Below, piece by piece: positions 1 to 7,287 of a DNA stretch of 8,494 nt. A program made the translations under genes and the position numbers. This DNA is from an uncultured Eubacteriales bacterium (GTDB lineage: Bacteria > Bacillota > Clostridia > Oscillospirales > Acutalibacteraceae), in contig ONWY01000038.1 of NCBI GenBank assembly GCA_900321665.1, forward strand, positions 1 to 8,494, in the 5' to 3' direction. The notes beneath the pieces were generated by a model. It was given only the letters and a program-made list of their open reading frames with translations. It ran no database searches and was not told the origin of the DNA. Positions within the stretch are counted from its first letter, which is position 1. Each line of letters starts with the position of its first letter.

Positions 1-69
1 AAAATTTCTTGCATACTTGCCGTATTCAAGGGATTTTTTGTCGCTTAGGCGGATGAAAGAACGACGCAA
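1..69 (-). CDS. Possible amino-terminal fragment of an unidentified minus-strand gene (cut by window edge)
   Basis: This is a weak call. On the minus strand a frame stays open to the window edge from a TTG codon at 69-67. It encodes 23 residues, MRRSFIRLSDKKSLEYGKYA plus three more. A purine-rich AAAGAGGTG lies a few bases upstream, which could serve as a ribosome site, but it falls inside the terminator hairpin at 75-97. The hydrophilic, lysine-rich composition looks protein-like, yet 23 residues are too few to assign a family. The plus strand is also open here in one frame, which runs on into the antisense of the permease gene and is probably a shadow. Sequence left of the window is needed to decide. 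Confidence 0.15.
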   Translation of the reverse strand, partial: MRRSFIRLSDKKSLEYGKYARNF

Positions 70-97
70 AAACCGGCACCTCTTTATCGAGGGTGCC
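67..97 (-). terminator. Intrinsic terminator after the AI-2E permease gene
   Basis: On the minus strand a hairpin with arms GGCACC (97-92) and GGTGCC (80-75), extended by a short CTC/GAG-like inner stem, is followed by GG and a run of five T (72-68). It lies 27 nt past the permease stop codon. A T-run on the plus strand (from about 109) sits too far from the hairpin to make it a convincing bidirectional terminator. Confidence 0.6.
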
Positions 98-123
98 CCA
101 AGACCGTTTTTTTATTTATCGCT

Positions 124-1320
124 TTACTTTTTGCTTTTTTTCACTTTGCCGCTTTTTTGCGCCGCGGCACTTTCCTTCTCCTTCGGGGGCACCAAGCCGA
201 CCTCCTCGGGGGTGTTCCACAGGTGAATTTTGCCTGTATCCTGCAGCGCTTTTAAGATGATGATGGTAATCGGGATACCGAACATACCGATTGCACCGAA
301 TACCTTTAAGCCGACATACATACCGAGTAGTGTTAAAATCGGATTCAGACCGATTTGCTTGCCGACAAGCTTCGGCTCGATATACTGCCGAATCACGCTG
401 ATAACAATCCACATCACAAGCAAGCCGATTCCCAGCGCGATATTGCCTTGCACGAAGCAGATCACCGACCACGGCGCCACAATCGTACCTGTGCCAAGCA
501 CCGGAAGGATATCGACAATGGCAATGACTGCCGCAATGAGCGGGATATAGCTGCCGGTATAGATATGGAACAGCTTCATAATAAGCAGTGAAACCAAAAT
601 TTCGCCGAAGGTGATTAAGATGATTTTACCGTAGGCAAGGGCATACTTGCCGATAGTATCCTTGAAAGCGGATTTGATATCGCTGAGCATGTTTCTGCCG
701 CGCGCGGGCAGCTGTGCTTTGATAAAATAGAGTGCATCATCATAAGCGCCAAACATAAAGAAGGTGGCGATAATAGCGATGATGGTGGAAACGAGCACGC
801 TCGGCACACCCTTTGCAAAGGACCACACGCCGCCTGCCGCTCCGGTTAAGATTTTGCTCATATCAATGGATTGAATCGCTTCGGTGGTAGCATATTTATT
901 GAGCGTGTTTTCGATTACGGTGCGAATGCTCTCGGGCATGTTTTGGGTTGCCGAGAGGATATCCTCCTTCAAGCCGAGCAAATAGCCCGGAATGTGCTTA
1001 AAGTTTGCGGCAAGCCACTTTGCAAAGCTTTTGATGTATGATGCAATGCTCACACCGGCAAAAGCGATTATGACCAAAATGATGATGAGTAATATCAAAA
1101 ACAGGATTCTGCCTGCCGTGCTTTTTTTGATTTTTGGAAATTTGCGGTGGATTTTAAATGCCGGCTTGTTGAGAATGGCGGCAATAAAGAATGCAATCAA
1201 AAACGGCAAAATAATCGGAAATGCCTTTACCACAACCACATATAAAATCGCGGCGATTGCAATGAAGAAGAGCAAATTTACCAAAAAGCTTTTTCTTTTT
1301 TCAATTTTTTGAGAGTCCAT
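124..1320 (-). CDS. AI-2E family transporter / YtvI-type polytopic membrane permease
   Basis: This is a 398-residue integral membrane protein of the AI-2E (formerly UPF0118/DUF20) family. The ATG at 1320 is preferred because AAAGGA lies 6 nt upstream. An in-frame upstream extension would cross the promoter. Hydrophobic segments lie at about 13-32, 34-50, 70-95, 172-192, 230-250, 256-275, 278-310 and 328-357, with a large soluble stretch at about 96-170 between the third and fourth. Family hallmarks are DILPVLGTG (270-278) and EPKLVGKQIGLNP (315-327), followed by a glycine-rich last membrane pair. The tail (371-398) is charged and ends in lysines, so it is probably cytoplasmic. Members include YtvI, linked to sporulation, and transporters of varied small solutes. 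The substrate cannot be told from sequence, and the family name does not prove autoinducer-2 transport. It is transcribed alone, divergently from hom. Confidence 0.88.
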   Translation of the reverse strand: MDSQKIEKRKSFLVNLLFFIAIAAILYVVVVKAFPIILPFLIAFFIAAILNKPAFKIHRKFPKIKKSTAGRILFLILLIIILVIIAFAGVSIASYIKSFAKWLAANFKHIPGYLLGLKEDILSATQNMPESIRTVIENTLNKYATTEAIQSIDMSKILTGAAGGVWSFAKGVPSVLVSTIIAIIATFFMFGAYDDALYFIKAQLPARGRNMLSDIKSAFKDTIGKYALAYGKIILITFGEILVSLLIMKLFHIYTGSYIPLIAAVIAIVDILPVLGTGTIVAPWSVICFVQGNIALGIGLLVMWIVISVIRQYIEPKLVGKQIGLNPILTLLGMYVGLKVFGAIGMFGIPITIIILKALQDTGKIHLWNTPEEVGLVPPKEKESAAAQKSGKVKKSKK

Positions 1321-1354
1321 TGCTTTTCCTTTCCCCAAATAATATAACAATATT

Positions 1355-1382
1355 ATTATACACCATTTAGCGTGTAATTCAA
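1355..1382 (-). promoter_or_regulatory. Sigma-A promoter of the AI-2E permease gene
   Basis: Read on the minus strand, TTGAAT (1382-1377) and a perfect TATAAT (1360-1355) are separated by 16 nt. The -10 box ends 34 nt before the chosen ATG, leaving room for a short leader with the AAAGGA ribosome site. The match is by eye. Confidence 0.6.
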
Positions 1383-1422
1383 TCATTCTTTTTCGCTTTT
1401 GCGACTTTCTTGGGGGAAAAAC

Positions 1423-1451
1423 TTGCATAAATGTGCGAATAATGCTATTAT
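1423..1451 (+). promoter_or_regulatory. Sigma-A promoter of hom with extended -10
   Basis: TTGCAT (1423-1428), a 17-nt spacer, then TATTAT (1446-1451) preceded by TGC, which makes an extended -10 element. A second TATAAT at 1452-1457 lacks a well-spaced -35. No T-box or riboswitch-sized leader fits between the promoter and the start at 1484, so any control by threonine or methionine would have to act at initiation or on the enzyme. Confidence 0.6.
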
Positions 1452-1483
1452 TATAATAATTCTGATAAAGGGGTTGCGAAAAA

Positions 1484-2701
1484 ATGAAAGCAGCAATAAT
1501 GGGTTATGGCGTAGTCGGCTCCGGCGTTGGCAAAATCCTGCGGGAGAATGCCGATATCATCGCCGCAAAATTGGAAGAGCCGATTGAGATAAAATATGTG
1601 CTCGATTTAAGAGATTTTCCCGGCGATGCCTTAGAGGATAAGCTGACAAAGAATTTTGAAGATATATTAAACGATGATGAGGTCAAGCTCGTTTGCGAGG
1701 CGATGGGCGGTACCAAGCCCGCTTATGATTTCACCAAGCGGCTGTTGGAAGCAGGCAAGCATGTGGTCTCCTCCAACAAAGAGCTGGTCGCGACTTATGG
1801 CTTCGAGCTGTTGAATGCGGCAAAGAAAGCCAATGTCAATTACCTGTTTGAAGCGAGCGTTGGCGGCGGCGTACCGATTTTGCGCCCGCTGTGGCAGTGC
1901 TTGGCGGGCAACCACATCAAGAAGGTTTACGGCATTTTAAACGGCACTACCAACTTTATTCTCACCAAGATGTACAACGAGGATATGCCCTTTGAGCAGG
2001 CGCTGGCGCTGGCGCAGGAGCTCGGCTATGCCGAGAAGGACCCGAGCGCAGACATTGCCGGTGCCGATGTGTGCCGCAAAACCTGCATCCTCGCTTCTAT
2101 CAGCTACGGCAAGCATATTGACCCTGCGCAGGTGCAAACACAGGGCATTGAGGATATCCAAATCCGCGATGTGGCATATGCTAAGGCAAACGGCTACGAA
2201 ATTAAGCTTTTGGGTTACTGCGAGAAGCTCGAGAGCGGCAAGATTGATGCTATTGTTTCTCCCTTCTTTGTGCCCAAGGAAAATCAAATTGCCACTGTCA
2301 GCGATGTTTTTAACGGCATTGTGGTGGTCGGCGATATGGTTGATGAAGTGTTTTTCTACGGCAGAGGTGCCGGCTCCTTGCCGACCGCGAGCGCCTGTGT
2401 CGGCGACATGATTGATTGCGCAATGCATGCCGACAAGCGCAAGAATTTTGGCTGGGGCGCGAGAGATAAGGATTTTGTTGAAAACCACAGCGCGTGCCAA
2501 TCGCGCTACTATGTGCGCGGTACCGGCGATATCAACGCGGTGAAAAAAGCGCTTGGCGAGGTGGCATTTTTAAGCCTGCAGGGCGCACCGCTCGATGAAG
2601 TGGTCTTTTTAACCGAGGCGGCACAGGAAAGCGAATTGGATGCGCGCCTTGCAGCTATCGAGAATTTCCAAATAGAAGCCAAAATCAGGGTATTGACTTA
2701 A
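1484..2701 (+). CDS. hom: Homoserine dehydrogenase
   Basis: This enzyme reduces L-aspartate-4-semialdehyde to L-homoserine with NAD(P)H, the branch step to threonine and methionine, in the cytoplasm. The 405-residue protein opens with a Rossmann nucleotide loop GYGVVGSG (7-14). It carries SSNKELVA (96-103), the substrate-domain signature GILNGTTNFILTKM (150-163), and GYAEKDPSADIAGADVCRK (181-199). By family pattern E184, D195 and K199 correspond to the catalytic Glu/Asp/Lys set. GRGAG (293-297) is the conserved late loop. Residues about 340-405 form a short ACT-like regulatory tail, so the monofunctional type with feedback control is likely; there is no aspartokinase fusion. AAAGGGG lies 10 nt before the ATG. 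thrB and thrC, often adjacent in Bacillota, are absent: a terminator follows at once, so hom stands alone. Confidence 0.96.
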   Translation: MKAAIMGYGVVGSGVGKILRENADIIAAKLEEPIEIKYVLDLRDFPGDALEDKLTKNFEDILNDDEVKLVCEAMGGTKPAYDFTKRLLEAGKHVVSSNKELVATYGFELLNAAKKANVNYLFEASVGGGVPILRPLWQCLAGNHIKKVYGILNGTTNFILTKMYNEDMPFEQALALAQELGYAEKDPSADIAGADVCRKTCILASISYGKHIDPAQVQTQGIEDIQIRDVAYAKANGYEIKLLGYCEKLESGKIDAIVSPFFVPKENQIATVSDVFNGIVVVGDMVDEVFFYGRGAGSLPTASACVGDMIDCAMHADKRKNFGWGARDKDFVENHSACQSRYYVRGTGDINAVKKALGEVAFLSLQGAPLDEVVFLTEAAQESELDARLAAIENFQIEAKIRVLT

Positions 2702-2712
2702 TAAATTACACG

Positions 2713-2747
2713 AAAAAAGGATGTCTCGCAAGGAGGCATCCTTTTTA
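2713..2747. terminator. Bidirectional terminator between hom and the alcohol dehydrogenase gene
   Basis: The inverted repeat GGATGTCTC (2719-2727) / GAGGCATCC (2733-2741) gives nine pairs with one T-G wobble and a five-base loop. It is flanked by A6 (2713-2718) and T5 (2742-2746), so each strand shows a stem followed by a U-tract. It lies just past the hom stop codon and also downstream of the minus-strand dehydrogenase, serving both convergent genes. Confidence 0.85.
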
Positions 2748-2772
2748 AAACCTGTTTTCCTTTTCGGCACCA

Positions 2773-3921
2773 TTACCATAAATCAATATAAATTTTCATA
2801 ATATCCTCTTTGGTGGGGGTGCGCGGGTTGGTAGCGGTGCACGAGTCCTCCAATGCCGCCTCAGCCATTTCGGGGATGGCGGCGAAATATTCCTCGCGCG
2901 AGCAAACATTCATCGTGGAAACGCAAAGGGGCATATCCATCTCCTTCATCATAAACTCCACCCAATTCACCAGCGCTCTGACGGTGGTGATGGTATTGAA
3001 GTTTTGCAAGCCGAGCAGCCTTGCAAGGGTGGCATATTTGCGCACCTGGTTGGGGTACTCCGCCTTGGCTTTGGAGTGCTTGTTGATATCGCTGTTAAAC
3101 TGAATGACCAGCGGCAGCAGCATGGCATTGGCTCTGCCGTGGGGAATGTGAAATTTGGCGCCGAGCTGGTGCGCCATGCCGTGGTTCAAGCCCAGAGAAG
3201 CGTGGTTAAAGGCAATGCCGGCAAGGCAGGAAGCATTCATCATCTTGCGGCGGGCATGGGTATCGTTATTATCCAAATAGCTGCGCAGCAGGAACGAGCC
3301 GATAATTTCAACCGCCTTTTCGGCAAGCGCTGCCGAAAATTCATCGTTTTCCGTGCTCACATATGCTTCAATTGCGTGGGTCAGCACATCCATGCCGGTG
3401 TCGGCGGTGATGCCGGGCGGAACGGTTTTAACAAGATCTACATCGAGAATGGCTTCATCGGGTAAAATCGAATCATCTACCAGCGGAATTTTGGTGCCGT
3501 GCTCCGGGTCGGAGACAACAGAGAAGGCGGTTACCTCGCTCCCGGTGCCGCTGGTAGTGGGGATAGCGATTAAGCGGATATGCTGCTCGTGCCCGGGCAT
3601 TTTGGAGACCACCTCGCGCATCGCCTTGGCGGAATCAATTGCCGAGCCGCCGCCGATGGTGATAATGGTATCGGCACCGCTTTCGACCAGCGCCTTGACA
3701 CCGACCGAGATTTTGGCAATCGGCGGGTCGGGCACCACATCGCTGAAGATGTCATACTTTAATTGCGCCCTGTCTAAGCGGGAGGTGACATGGTCGATTA
3801 ACCCGCTTTTGATGACAAAGGGGTCTGCCACAACAAGGATTTTGTCGCTCTCGAGCGACTCTAATCGGTCAAGCGCACTCTCGCCGAAGTTGATTTTGGT
3901 TTTGATATCGAAGGTTTTCAT
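2773..3921 (-). CDS. Iron-containing (group III) alcohol dehydrogenase, PduQ/EutG-like
   Basis: This is a 382-residue cytoplasmic dehydrogenase that interconverts an aldehyde and a primary alcohol with NAD(P)(H). Nucleotide-binding GGGSAID is at 90-96 and PTTSGTGSEVT at 121-131. The metal ligands can be placed by comparison with FucO: D178 and H182 in GMDVLTHAIEAY, H247, and H261 in IPHGRANA; H251 matches the conserved nearby histidine. The carboxyl end TNPRTPTKEDI (364-374) is typical of the family. From memory the overall sequence resembles the propanol dehydrogenase PduQ and EutG, but no microcompartment shell or diol/ethanolamine genes are nearby. A general fermentative role (ethanol, propanol or butanol) is therefore the safer reading. 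AAGAGG lies 5 nt before the ATG. The gene is monocistronic, with its own promoter and a bidirectional terminator. Confidence 0.93.
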   Translation of the reverse strand: MKTFDIKTKINFGESALDRLESLESDKILVVADPFVIKSGLIDHVTSRLDRAQLKYDIFSDVVPDPPIAKISVGVKALVESGADTIITIGGGSAIDSAKAMREVVSKMPGHEQHIRLIAIPTTSGTGSEVTAFSVVSDPEHGTKIPLVDDSILPDEAILDVDLVKTVPPGITADTGMDVLTHAIEAYVSTENDEFSAALAEKAVEIIGSFLLRSYLDNNDTHARRKMMNASCLAGIAFNHASLGLNHGMAHQLGAKFHIPHGRANAMLLPLVIQFNSDINKHSKAKAEYPNQVRKYATLARLLGLQNFNTITTVRALVNWVEFMMKEMDMPLCVSTMNVCSREEYFAAIPEMAEAALEDSCTATNPRTPTKEDIMKIYIDLW

Positions 3922-3962
3922 TTGTGCCTCTTACTAACAAGATATGGATTTATATATAAAAT

Positions 3963-3991
3963 ATTATACAATATCTATTATTGTAATGCAA
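3963..3991 (-). promoter_or_regulatory. Sigma-A promoter of the alcohol dehydrogenase gene
   Basis: On the minus strand TTGCAT (3991-3986), 17 nt, then perfect TATAAT (3968-3963), 42 nt upstream of the ATG. A TTGTTA half-site (3940-3935) in the leader resembles half of a Rex (redox repressor) operator, but no second half follows, so redox control is not supported. Confidence 0.65.
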
Positions 3992-3998
3992 TAAATAT

Positions 3999-4027
3999 TT
4001 GACCTTATTTTGATTTAGTGATACGAT
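3999..4027 (+). promoter_or_regulatory. Sigma-A promoter of the MATE transporter gene with extended -10
   Basis: TTGACC (3999-4004), 17 nt, then TACGAT (4022-4027) preceded by TGA, an extended -10. It sits 32 nt before the start codon and only 7 bp from the divergent dehydrogenase promoter's -35. The two promoters are back to back and could influence each other. Confidence 0.55.
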
Positions 4028-4059
4028 AGATAGCAGTTTTTGTAACAGAGAGGGAATCC

Positions 4060-5436
4060 ATGAAGCAAGATTATTTAAAGATGATGCGAGAGGGTGCGCC
4101 GCTGAGCACCGCTCAACTAATCTTTATGACAATGAAGCTGAGCATCCCCACCATTTTGGCGCAAGTTTCGCTCATTATTATGGAGTATATTGATGAAGCG
4201 ATGGTGGGCAAGCTCGGTGGTGATGCCACCGCCTCTATCGGCTTGGTCGCTTCCACCACCTGGCTGTTTGGCGGCATTTGCTATGCACTGTGCATCGGCT
4301 TCGGTGTGCTTGTGGCGCAGCGTATCGGCGCGGGAGATGCGCGCGGTGCGCGCAGCATCATGAAGCAGGGCATGCTCTTTTCGCTGCTTTGCTCGGTGGT
4401 GCTTGGCGGTATCGGCATTGCCATTCACCGCGCGCTGCCGCACCTGCTTGGCGGCGCGGAGGGTGTGGTGCAAAATGCTTCCGCATATTTTTTGGTGTTT
4501 TCCTGTGCGCTGCCGATACGGCAGATGAACAATATCACCGCTGCTTTTTTGCAAAACAGCGGCAATACCAAAACCCCCGGTATCTTGGAAACGCTGATGT
4601 GCGGGCTCGATGTGCTTTTTAACTACTTCTTTATTAACATATGCCACTTGGGGGTGACAGGGGCGGCGCTGGGCAGCGCGGCTTCGGAGCTTGTGATTTT
4701 GTTCCCGATGCTCTATGCACTGCTGGTAAAATCGGAGCTGCTCGGGTGGCGCAAGGGAGAGTCGCTGCGCTTTGTGAAGGCGGAAATCGGCAAAGCGCTC
4801 AAAATCGCGCTGCCTGCCGGTGTGGAGCAGGTGATTATGTCCTCCGCCTACATTACCTCCACCGCGATTGTGGCACCGCTCGGGTCTGTCAGCCTTGCGG
4901 CACATGCGCTGGCGATTACGGCGGAGAGCTTTTGCTACATGCCGGGCTACGGCATTGCCGCTGCCGCCTCCACGGTGGTCGGGCAGAGCATTGGCGCGAA
5001 GCGCACGGATATGCGCATTAAGCTCTCCTACATCACCACCCTTTCGGGGATGATATTGATGGGGCTTTCGGGCATCGCAATGTTTTTCCTCGCGCCGGTC
5101 GTGATGCGCATCCTAACCCCGGTGGAGGAAATATACACCTTGGGCGCACAGGTGTTGCGCATTGAGGTCTTTGCCGAGCCGATGTTCGGCGCCTCGATTG
5201 TGGCAACGGGCGTGTTCCGCGGGGCGGGAGATACGCTTGCACCGAGCGCGATGAACTTAATCAGCATGTGGGGCGTGCGCATTCCGCTCTCGGCATTTCT
5301 CGCGAGCCGCATGGGCTTAACGGGTGTTTGGACCGCGATGCTCATCGAGCTGCTTTTCAGAGGCGCGATTTTTCTCGCTCGCCTGGTTTACAAAAATAAG
5401 AAGCTGCGCGCGCCGGCACAGCGCGAGAAGCTTTAG
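4060..5436 (+). CDS. MATE family efflux transporter (multidrug/toxin antiporter)
   Basis: This is a 458-residue polytopic membrane protein expected to have twelve helices in two homologous MatE halves, exporting small, often cationic, compounds against Na+ or H+. Family features seen: an entry helix with P30, YIDEAMVGKLGG (43-54) matching the usual hD-x-hhhG-x-hG pattern, GFGVLVAQRIGAGD (80-93), and a repeat of the pattern in the second half (PAGVEQ, then SVSLAAHALAITAES, then STVVGQSIGAKR). The length is normal. A basic tail (RLVYKNKKLRAPAQREKL) is cytoplasmic. The start follows GAGAGGG by 5 nt. It is more like the NorM/DinF-type drug exporters than flippases, but the substrate cannot be given. 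It is monocistronic between its own promoter and a strong palindromic terminator. Confidence 0.93.
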   Translation: MKQDYLKMMREGAPLSTAQLIFMTMKLSIPTILAQVSLIIMEYIDEAMVGKLGGDATASIGLVASTTWLFGGICYALCIGFGVLVAQRIGAGDARGARSIMKQGMLFSLLCSVVLGGIGIAIHRALPHLLGGAEGVVQNASAYFLVFSCALPIRQMNNITAAFLQNSGNTKTPGILETLMCGLDVLFNYFFINICHLGVTGAALGSAASELVILFPMLYALLVKSELLGWRKGESLRFVKAEIGKALKIALPAGVEQVIMSSAYITSTAIVAPLGSVSLAAHALAITAESFCYMPGYGIAAAASTVVGQSIGAKRTDMRIKLSYITTLSGMILMGLSGIAMFFLAPVVMRILTPVEEIYTLGAQVLRIEVFAEPMFGASIVATGVFRGAGDTLAPSAMNLISMWGVRIPLSAFLASRMGLTGVWTAMLIELLFRGAIFLARLVYKNKKLRAPAQREKL

Positions 5437-5462
5437 CCGCGTTTCATCATTTTGAAAGAAAA

Positions 5463-5497
5463 AGCTGTCACAATCGCGATTGTGACAGCTCTTTTTT
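5463..5497. terminator. Perfect palindromic bidirectional terminator
   Basis: Arms AGCTGTCACAATCG (5463-5476) and CGATTGTGACAGCT (5477-5490) make an uninterrupted 28-bp palindrome, followed on the plus strand by CTTTTTT (5491-5497). On the minus strand it is followed by TTTTTCTTTC. It ends both the MATE gene and the convergent lipoprotein gene, whose TAA at 5498-5496 overlaps the T-tract. Confidence 0.9.
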
Positions 5498-5762
5498 AGT
5501 TATCCTTATTTTCGGAAGGTTTTGTGGTATCTTCCTTTTTGGTTGTATCATCGTTTTTCATATCTTCGCTCGCATCGGTCAATGCTTCGGAGACATCCTC
5601 GCTCATTTCAGTCATTTTTTCGCTGACCTTTTCGCTCATACTGCTTGTGGGAGTCAAGGTTTGGTCATTGGTAGTGGTTGCATCCTTTTTATCACTCGCA
5701 CAACCGGTAAAAGCGGCTGCAATAACTGCAATTGAGCAAAGCAGGATTAAAGCCTTTTTCAT
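5496..5762 (-). CDS. Small secreted lipoprotein of unknown function, downstream of ypeB
   Basis: I do not recognise this 88-residue protein. Its first 20 residues are a signal peptide (MKK, a hydrophobic core, then AAFTG) ending at C21. FTGC is an acceptable though not ideal lipobox, since the usual leucine at -3 is phenylalanine. The mature part has no hydrophobic core. After a Thr/Asp-rich stretch (22-41), residues 42-68 repeat a SEK/SED/SEA pattern with Met, Val and Leu every three to four positions, which suggests one amphipathic helix. A Lys/Thr/Asp/Glu tail is probably disordered. ATG at 5762 is chosen because it starts the signal peptide and has AAAAGGGG 7 nt upstream. An in-frame TTG at 5804 with AAGGAGG just before it would add 14 residues. 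It lies 66 nt after ypeB on the same strand with no terminator between, so a link to the spore surface or germination is possible but only inferred. Confidence 0.75.
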   Translation of the reverse strand: MKKALILLCSIAVIAAAFTGCASDKKDATTTNDQTLTPTSSMSEKVSEKMTEMSEDVSEALTDASEDMKNDDTTKKEDTTKPSENKDN

Positions 5763-5828
5763 ATTATCACCCCTTTTGTTATAGTGTGCGCAAAAAGCAG
5801 GCAAATATCCTCCTTGCGCTAAAATCCT

Positions 5829-7175
5829 TTATTTTGTCAGCACACTGTTTTCGCCGATTTGCAAAATGAGTAAATCGGCTTGCTTGCCGGTGGCTGCGTC
5901 AATAAAGACTAAGAGCTCGTTGCCCTCATCACTTGTGCAGCGAAATTCATAGCACAGCACCTCTTTTTCGCTTTGAGAGGGGATGAGCGCCTTTTTGGTG
6001 CTCGCAATTTGCAAATACGGGCTGACCGACTTTTGCGCCTGCGCTGCGGTGAGCTTGAAATCAAAGCGACGGTTTTGGTGATGGGTGAGGTAAGCGAGTG
6101 CGTCAAAACCGCAGACCTTGCCGCTCTCGGCATTCACCTTGAGCTTGATTAAGTCGGTGTAGCAGTTGACATCGCCTTCCATCGCGTGAAAATTCATGAT
6201 ATAAAAATGATTGGCGCTTTCATAATAATCGCATTTCATGTTTTCATAGCCCGCCTTTTGCAGGTAGCGCTGTGCGGCAGAGAGGCACTCTTTGTAAGAA
6301 AAGCTGATTTTGGCAGGGCTTTCGTTGCTGTTATAAGAGAGAATTTTGCCGCCGCGCTCGGTGATTTCCGCATAGGCGCTGCCCTTGGTGAAGCAGTAAG
6401 AAGTAATGTTGCTCTTTTTGCTGCCGGAGTAGCGCAGGGTGCCTTTTTCGGCACTGAAAAAGCGCTCGGCAATTTCGGTCGCCTTTGCTTTATCAATTTT
6501 TGCTTCGCCGCGCAGCATTTTCGCTTCGCTTGTGTTCACGGCATCCGAATAGGGGCCGTCGTAAATGAGTTTCGGCGAGTCGGAAAGGTTCTTATTGATG
6601 GTGTTGAGCCCCTCGCTTGTAGCGGAGGAGGTGGCGATGGTTTTCGGCGCGGCAAAGGAAAAATCAATCCCGCCCGATATCTTGCTGTCGGTAGCCAGGT
6701 AAATTTTTTGGATTTTTTCAAAGCTTTGCGCGAGCGAGAGCGTTTTGCGCTTGATATCGAGAAAGGTATCGTGGGCGCGCTCATCGAGCAGCTTGCCGCC
6801 GGTGAGCTGCTTTTGGCTTGCGCGGGAAAACTCCGCGGCTTTGGAGAGAAAGGTGTAGCACTTTTCCATGTCGATATCGCTGATGGGCAGCGAGCTGATA
6901 GCGTTTTTGGCAGCATAGGCATTCATCCACACATCGGCGCACATGCTGCTTTGGTCCGCCGCGCTCTCGGAATAAATCCCTTTTAAAATAACATCGTTTA
7001 AATCGCTCAGGTGCTCGTTTGCAAGCGCCAGGTTTTTTTGGTACATCGCCTCCGCCGTGCGCTCGTAGCGCATGGCTTTTGAAATAGCGCCGCCGGTAAA
7101 GAGCGCGAGAGTCAGCGCGCCTGCCGCCGCAAAGGTGATGATTCTTGCAAGGGCTCGTTTTGATAATTTTTTCAT
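5829..7175 (-). CDS. ypeB: Germination protein YpeB
   Basis: This is a 448-residue spore protein; Bacillus YpeB is about 450. YpeB is made in the forespore, sits in the inner spore membrane and is needed to localise and stabilise the cortex-lytic enzyme SleB, which degrades cortex peptidoglycan at germination. An amino-terminal membrane anchor spans about 8-30. A helical amino domain runs to about 200. The diagnostic YDGPYSD is at 205-211, followed by PepSY-like repeats at about 225-285, 290-360 and 375-440 (for example KATEIAERFF and KECLSAAQRYL, each followed by beta strands such as YAEITERGGKILSYN). The start at 7175 has AAAGGA 7 nt upstream. sleB normally lies directly upstream of ypeB, but here the upstream neighbour is a divergent unrelated ORF and a lipoprotein follows, so the partner must be elsewhere. 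I found no convincing sigma-G promoter. Confidence 0.9.
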   Translation of the reverse strand: MKKLSKRALARIITFAAAGALTLALFTGGAISKAMRYERTAEAMYQKNLALANEHLSDLNDVILKGIYSESAADQSSMCADVWMNAYAAKNAISSLPISDIDMEKCYTFLSKAAEFSRASQKQLTGGKLLDERAHDTFLDIKRKTLSLAQSFEKIQKIYLATDSKISGGIDFSFAAPKTIATSSATSEGLNTINKNLSDSPKLIYDGPYSDAVNTSEAKMLRGEAKIDKAKATEIAERFFSAEKGTLRYSGSKKSNITSYCFTKGSAYAEITERGGKILSYNSNESPAKISFSYKECLSAAQRYLQKAGYENMKCDYYESANHFYIMNFHAMEGDVNCYTDLIKLKVNAESGKVCGFDALAYLTHHQNRRFDFKLTAAQAQKSVSPYLQIASTKKALIPSQSEKEVLCYEFRCTSDEGNELLVFIDAATGKQADLLILQIGENSVLTK

Positions 7176-7287
7176 AATAGCATCCTTTCTTAAGTATGGG
7201 TATCTTCCTGTCATTATTTTTGCCCGCCGGCGGCAAATTATGAATACAAAACCAAATTTTTGCATAAATTAATGATAGCTCTCAATA

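Noticed and set aside
1937..2500. 187-codon minus-strand ORF opposite hom
   Set aside because: It is antisense to the most conserved part of homoserine dehydrogenase and has no recognisable domain.
3004..3937. Plus-strand ORFs of 153 and 194 codons opposite the alcohol dehydrogenase gene
   Set aside because: They are shadows of a gene with all metal ligands in place; no ribosome site or family match.
3931..3945. Rex operator before the alcohol dehydrogenase gene
   Set aside because: Only one TTGTTA half-site is present; the inverted second half is missing.
4117..4905. 262-codon minus-strand ORF opposite the MATE gene
   Set aside because: It is rich in His, Arg, Gln and Cys with no family features, has no ribosome site, and is fully antisense to a well-conserved transporter in a GC-rich third-position frame.
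5778..5805. Separate promoter for the lipoprotein (TATAAC with TTTGCC, 16 nt)
   Set aside because: Both boxes are weak and overlap a likely read-through region from ypeB; co-transcription is the simpler reading.
6186..6986. 266-codon plus-strand ORF opposite ypeB
   Set aside because: It is the antisense shadow of a full-length YpeB, with low-complexity Ala/Gly/Phe composition and no ribosome site.
7192..7198. CATACTT on the minus strand as a sigma-G -10 box for ypeB
   Set aside because: It would put the transcript start inside the AAAGGA ribosome site (7188-7183), and the -35 candidate is poor and badly spaced.
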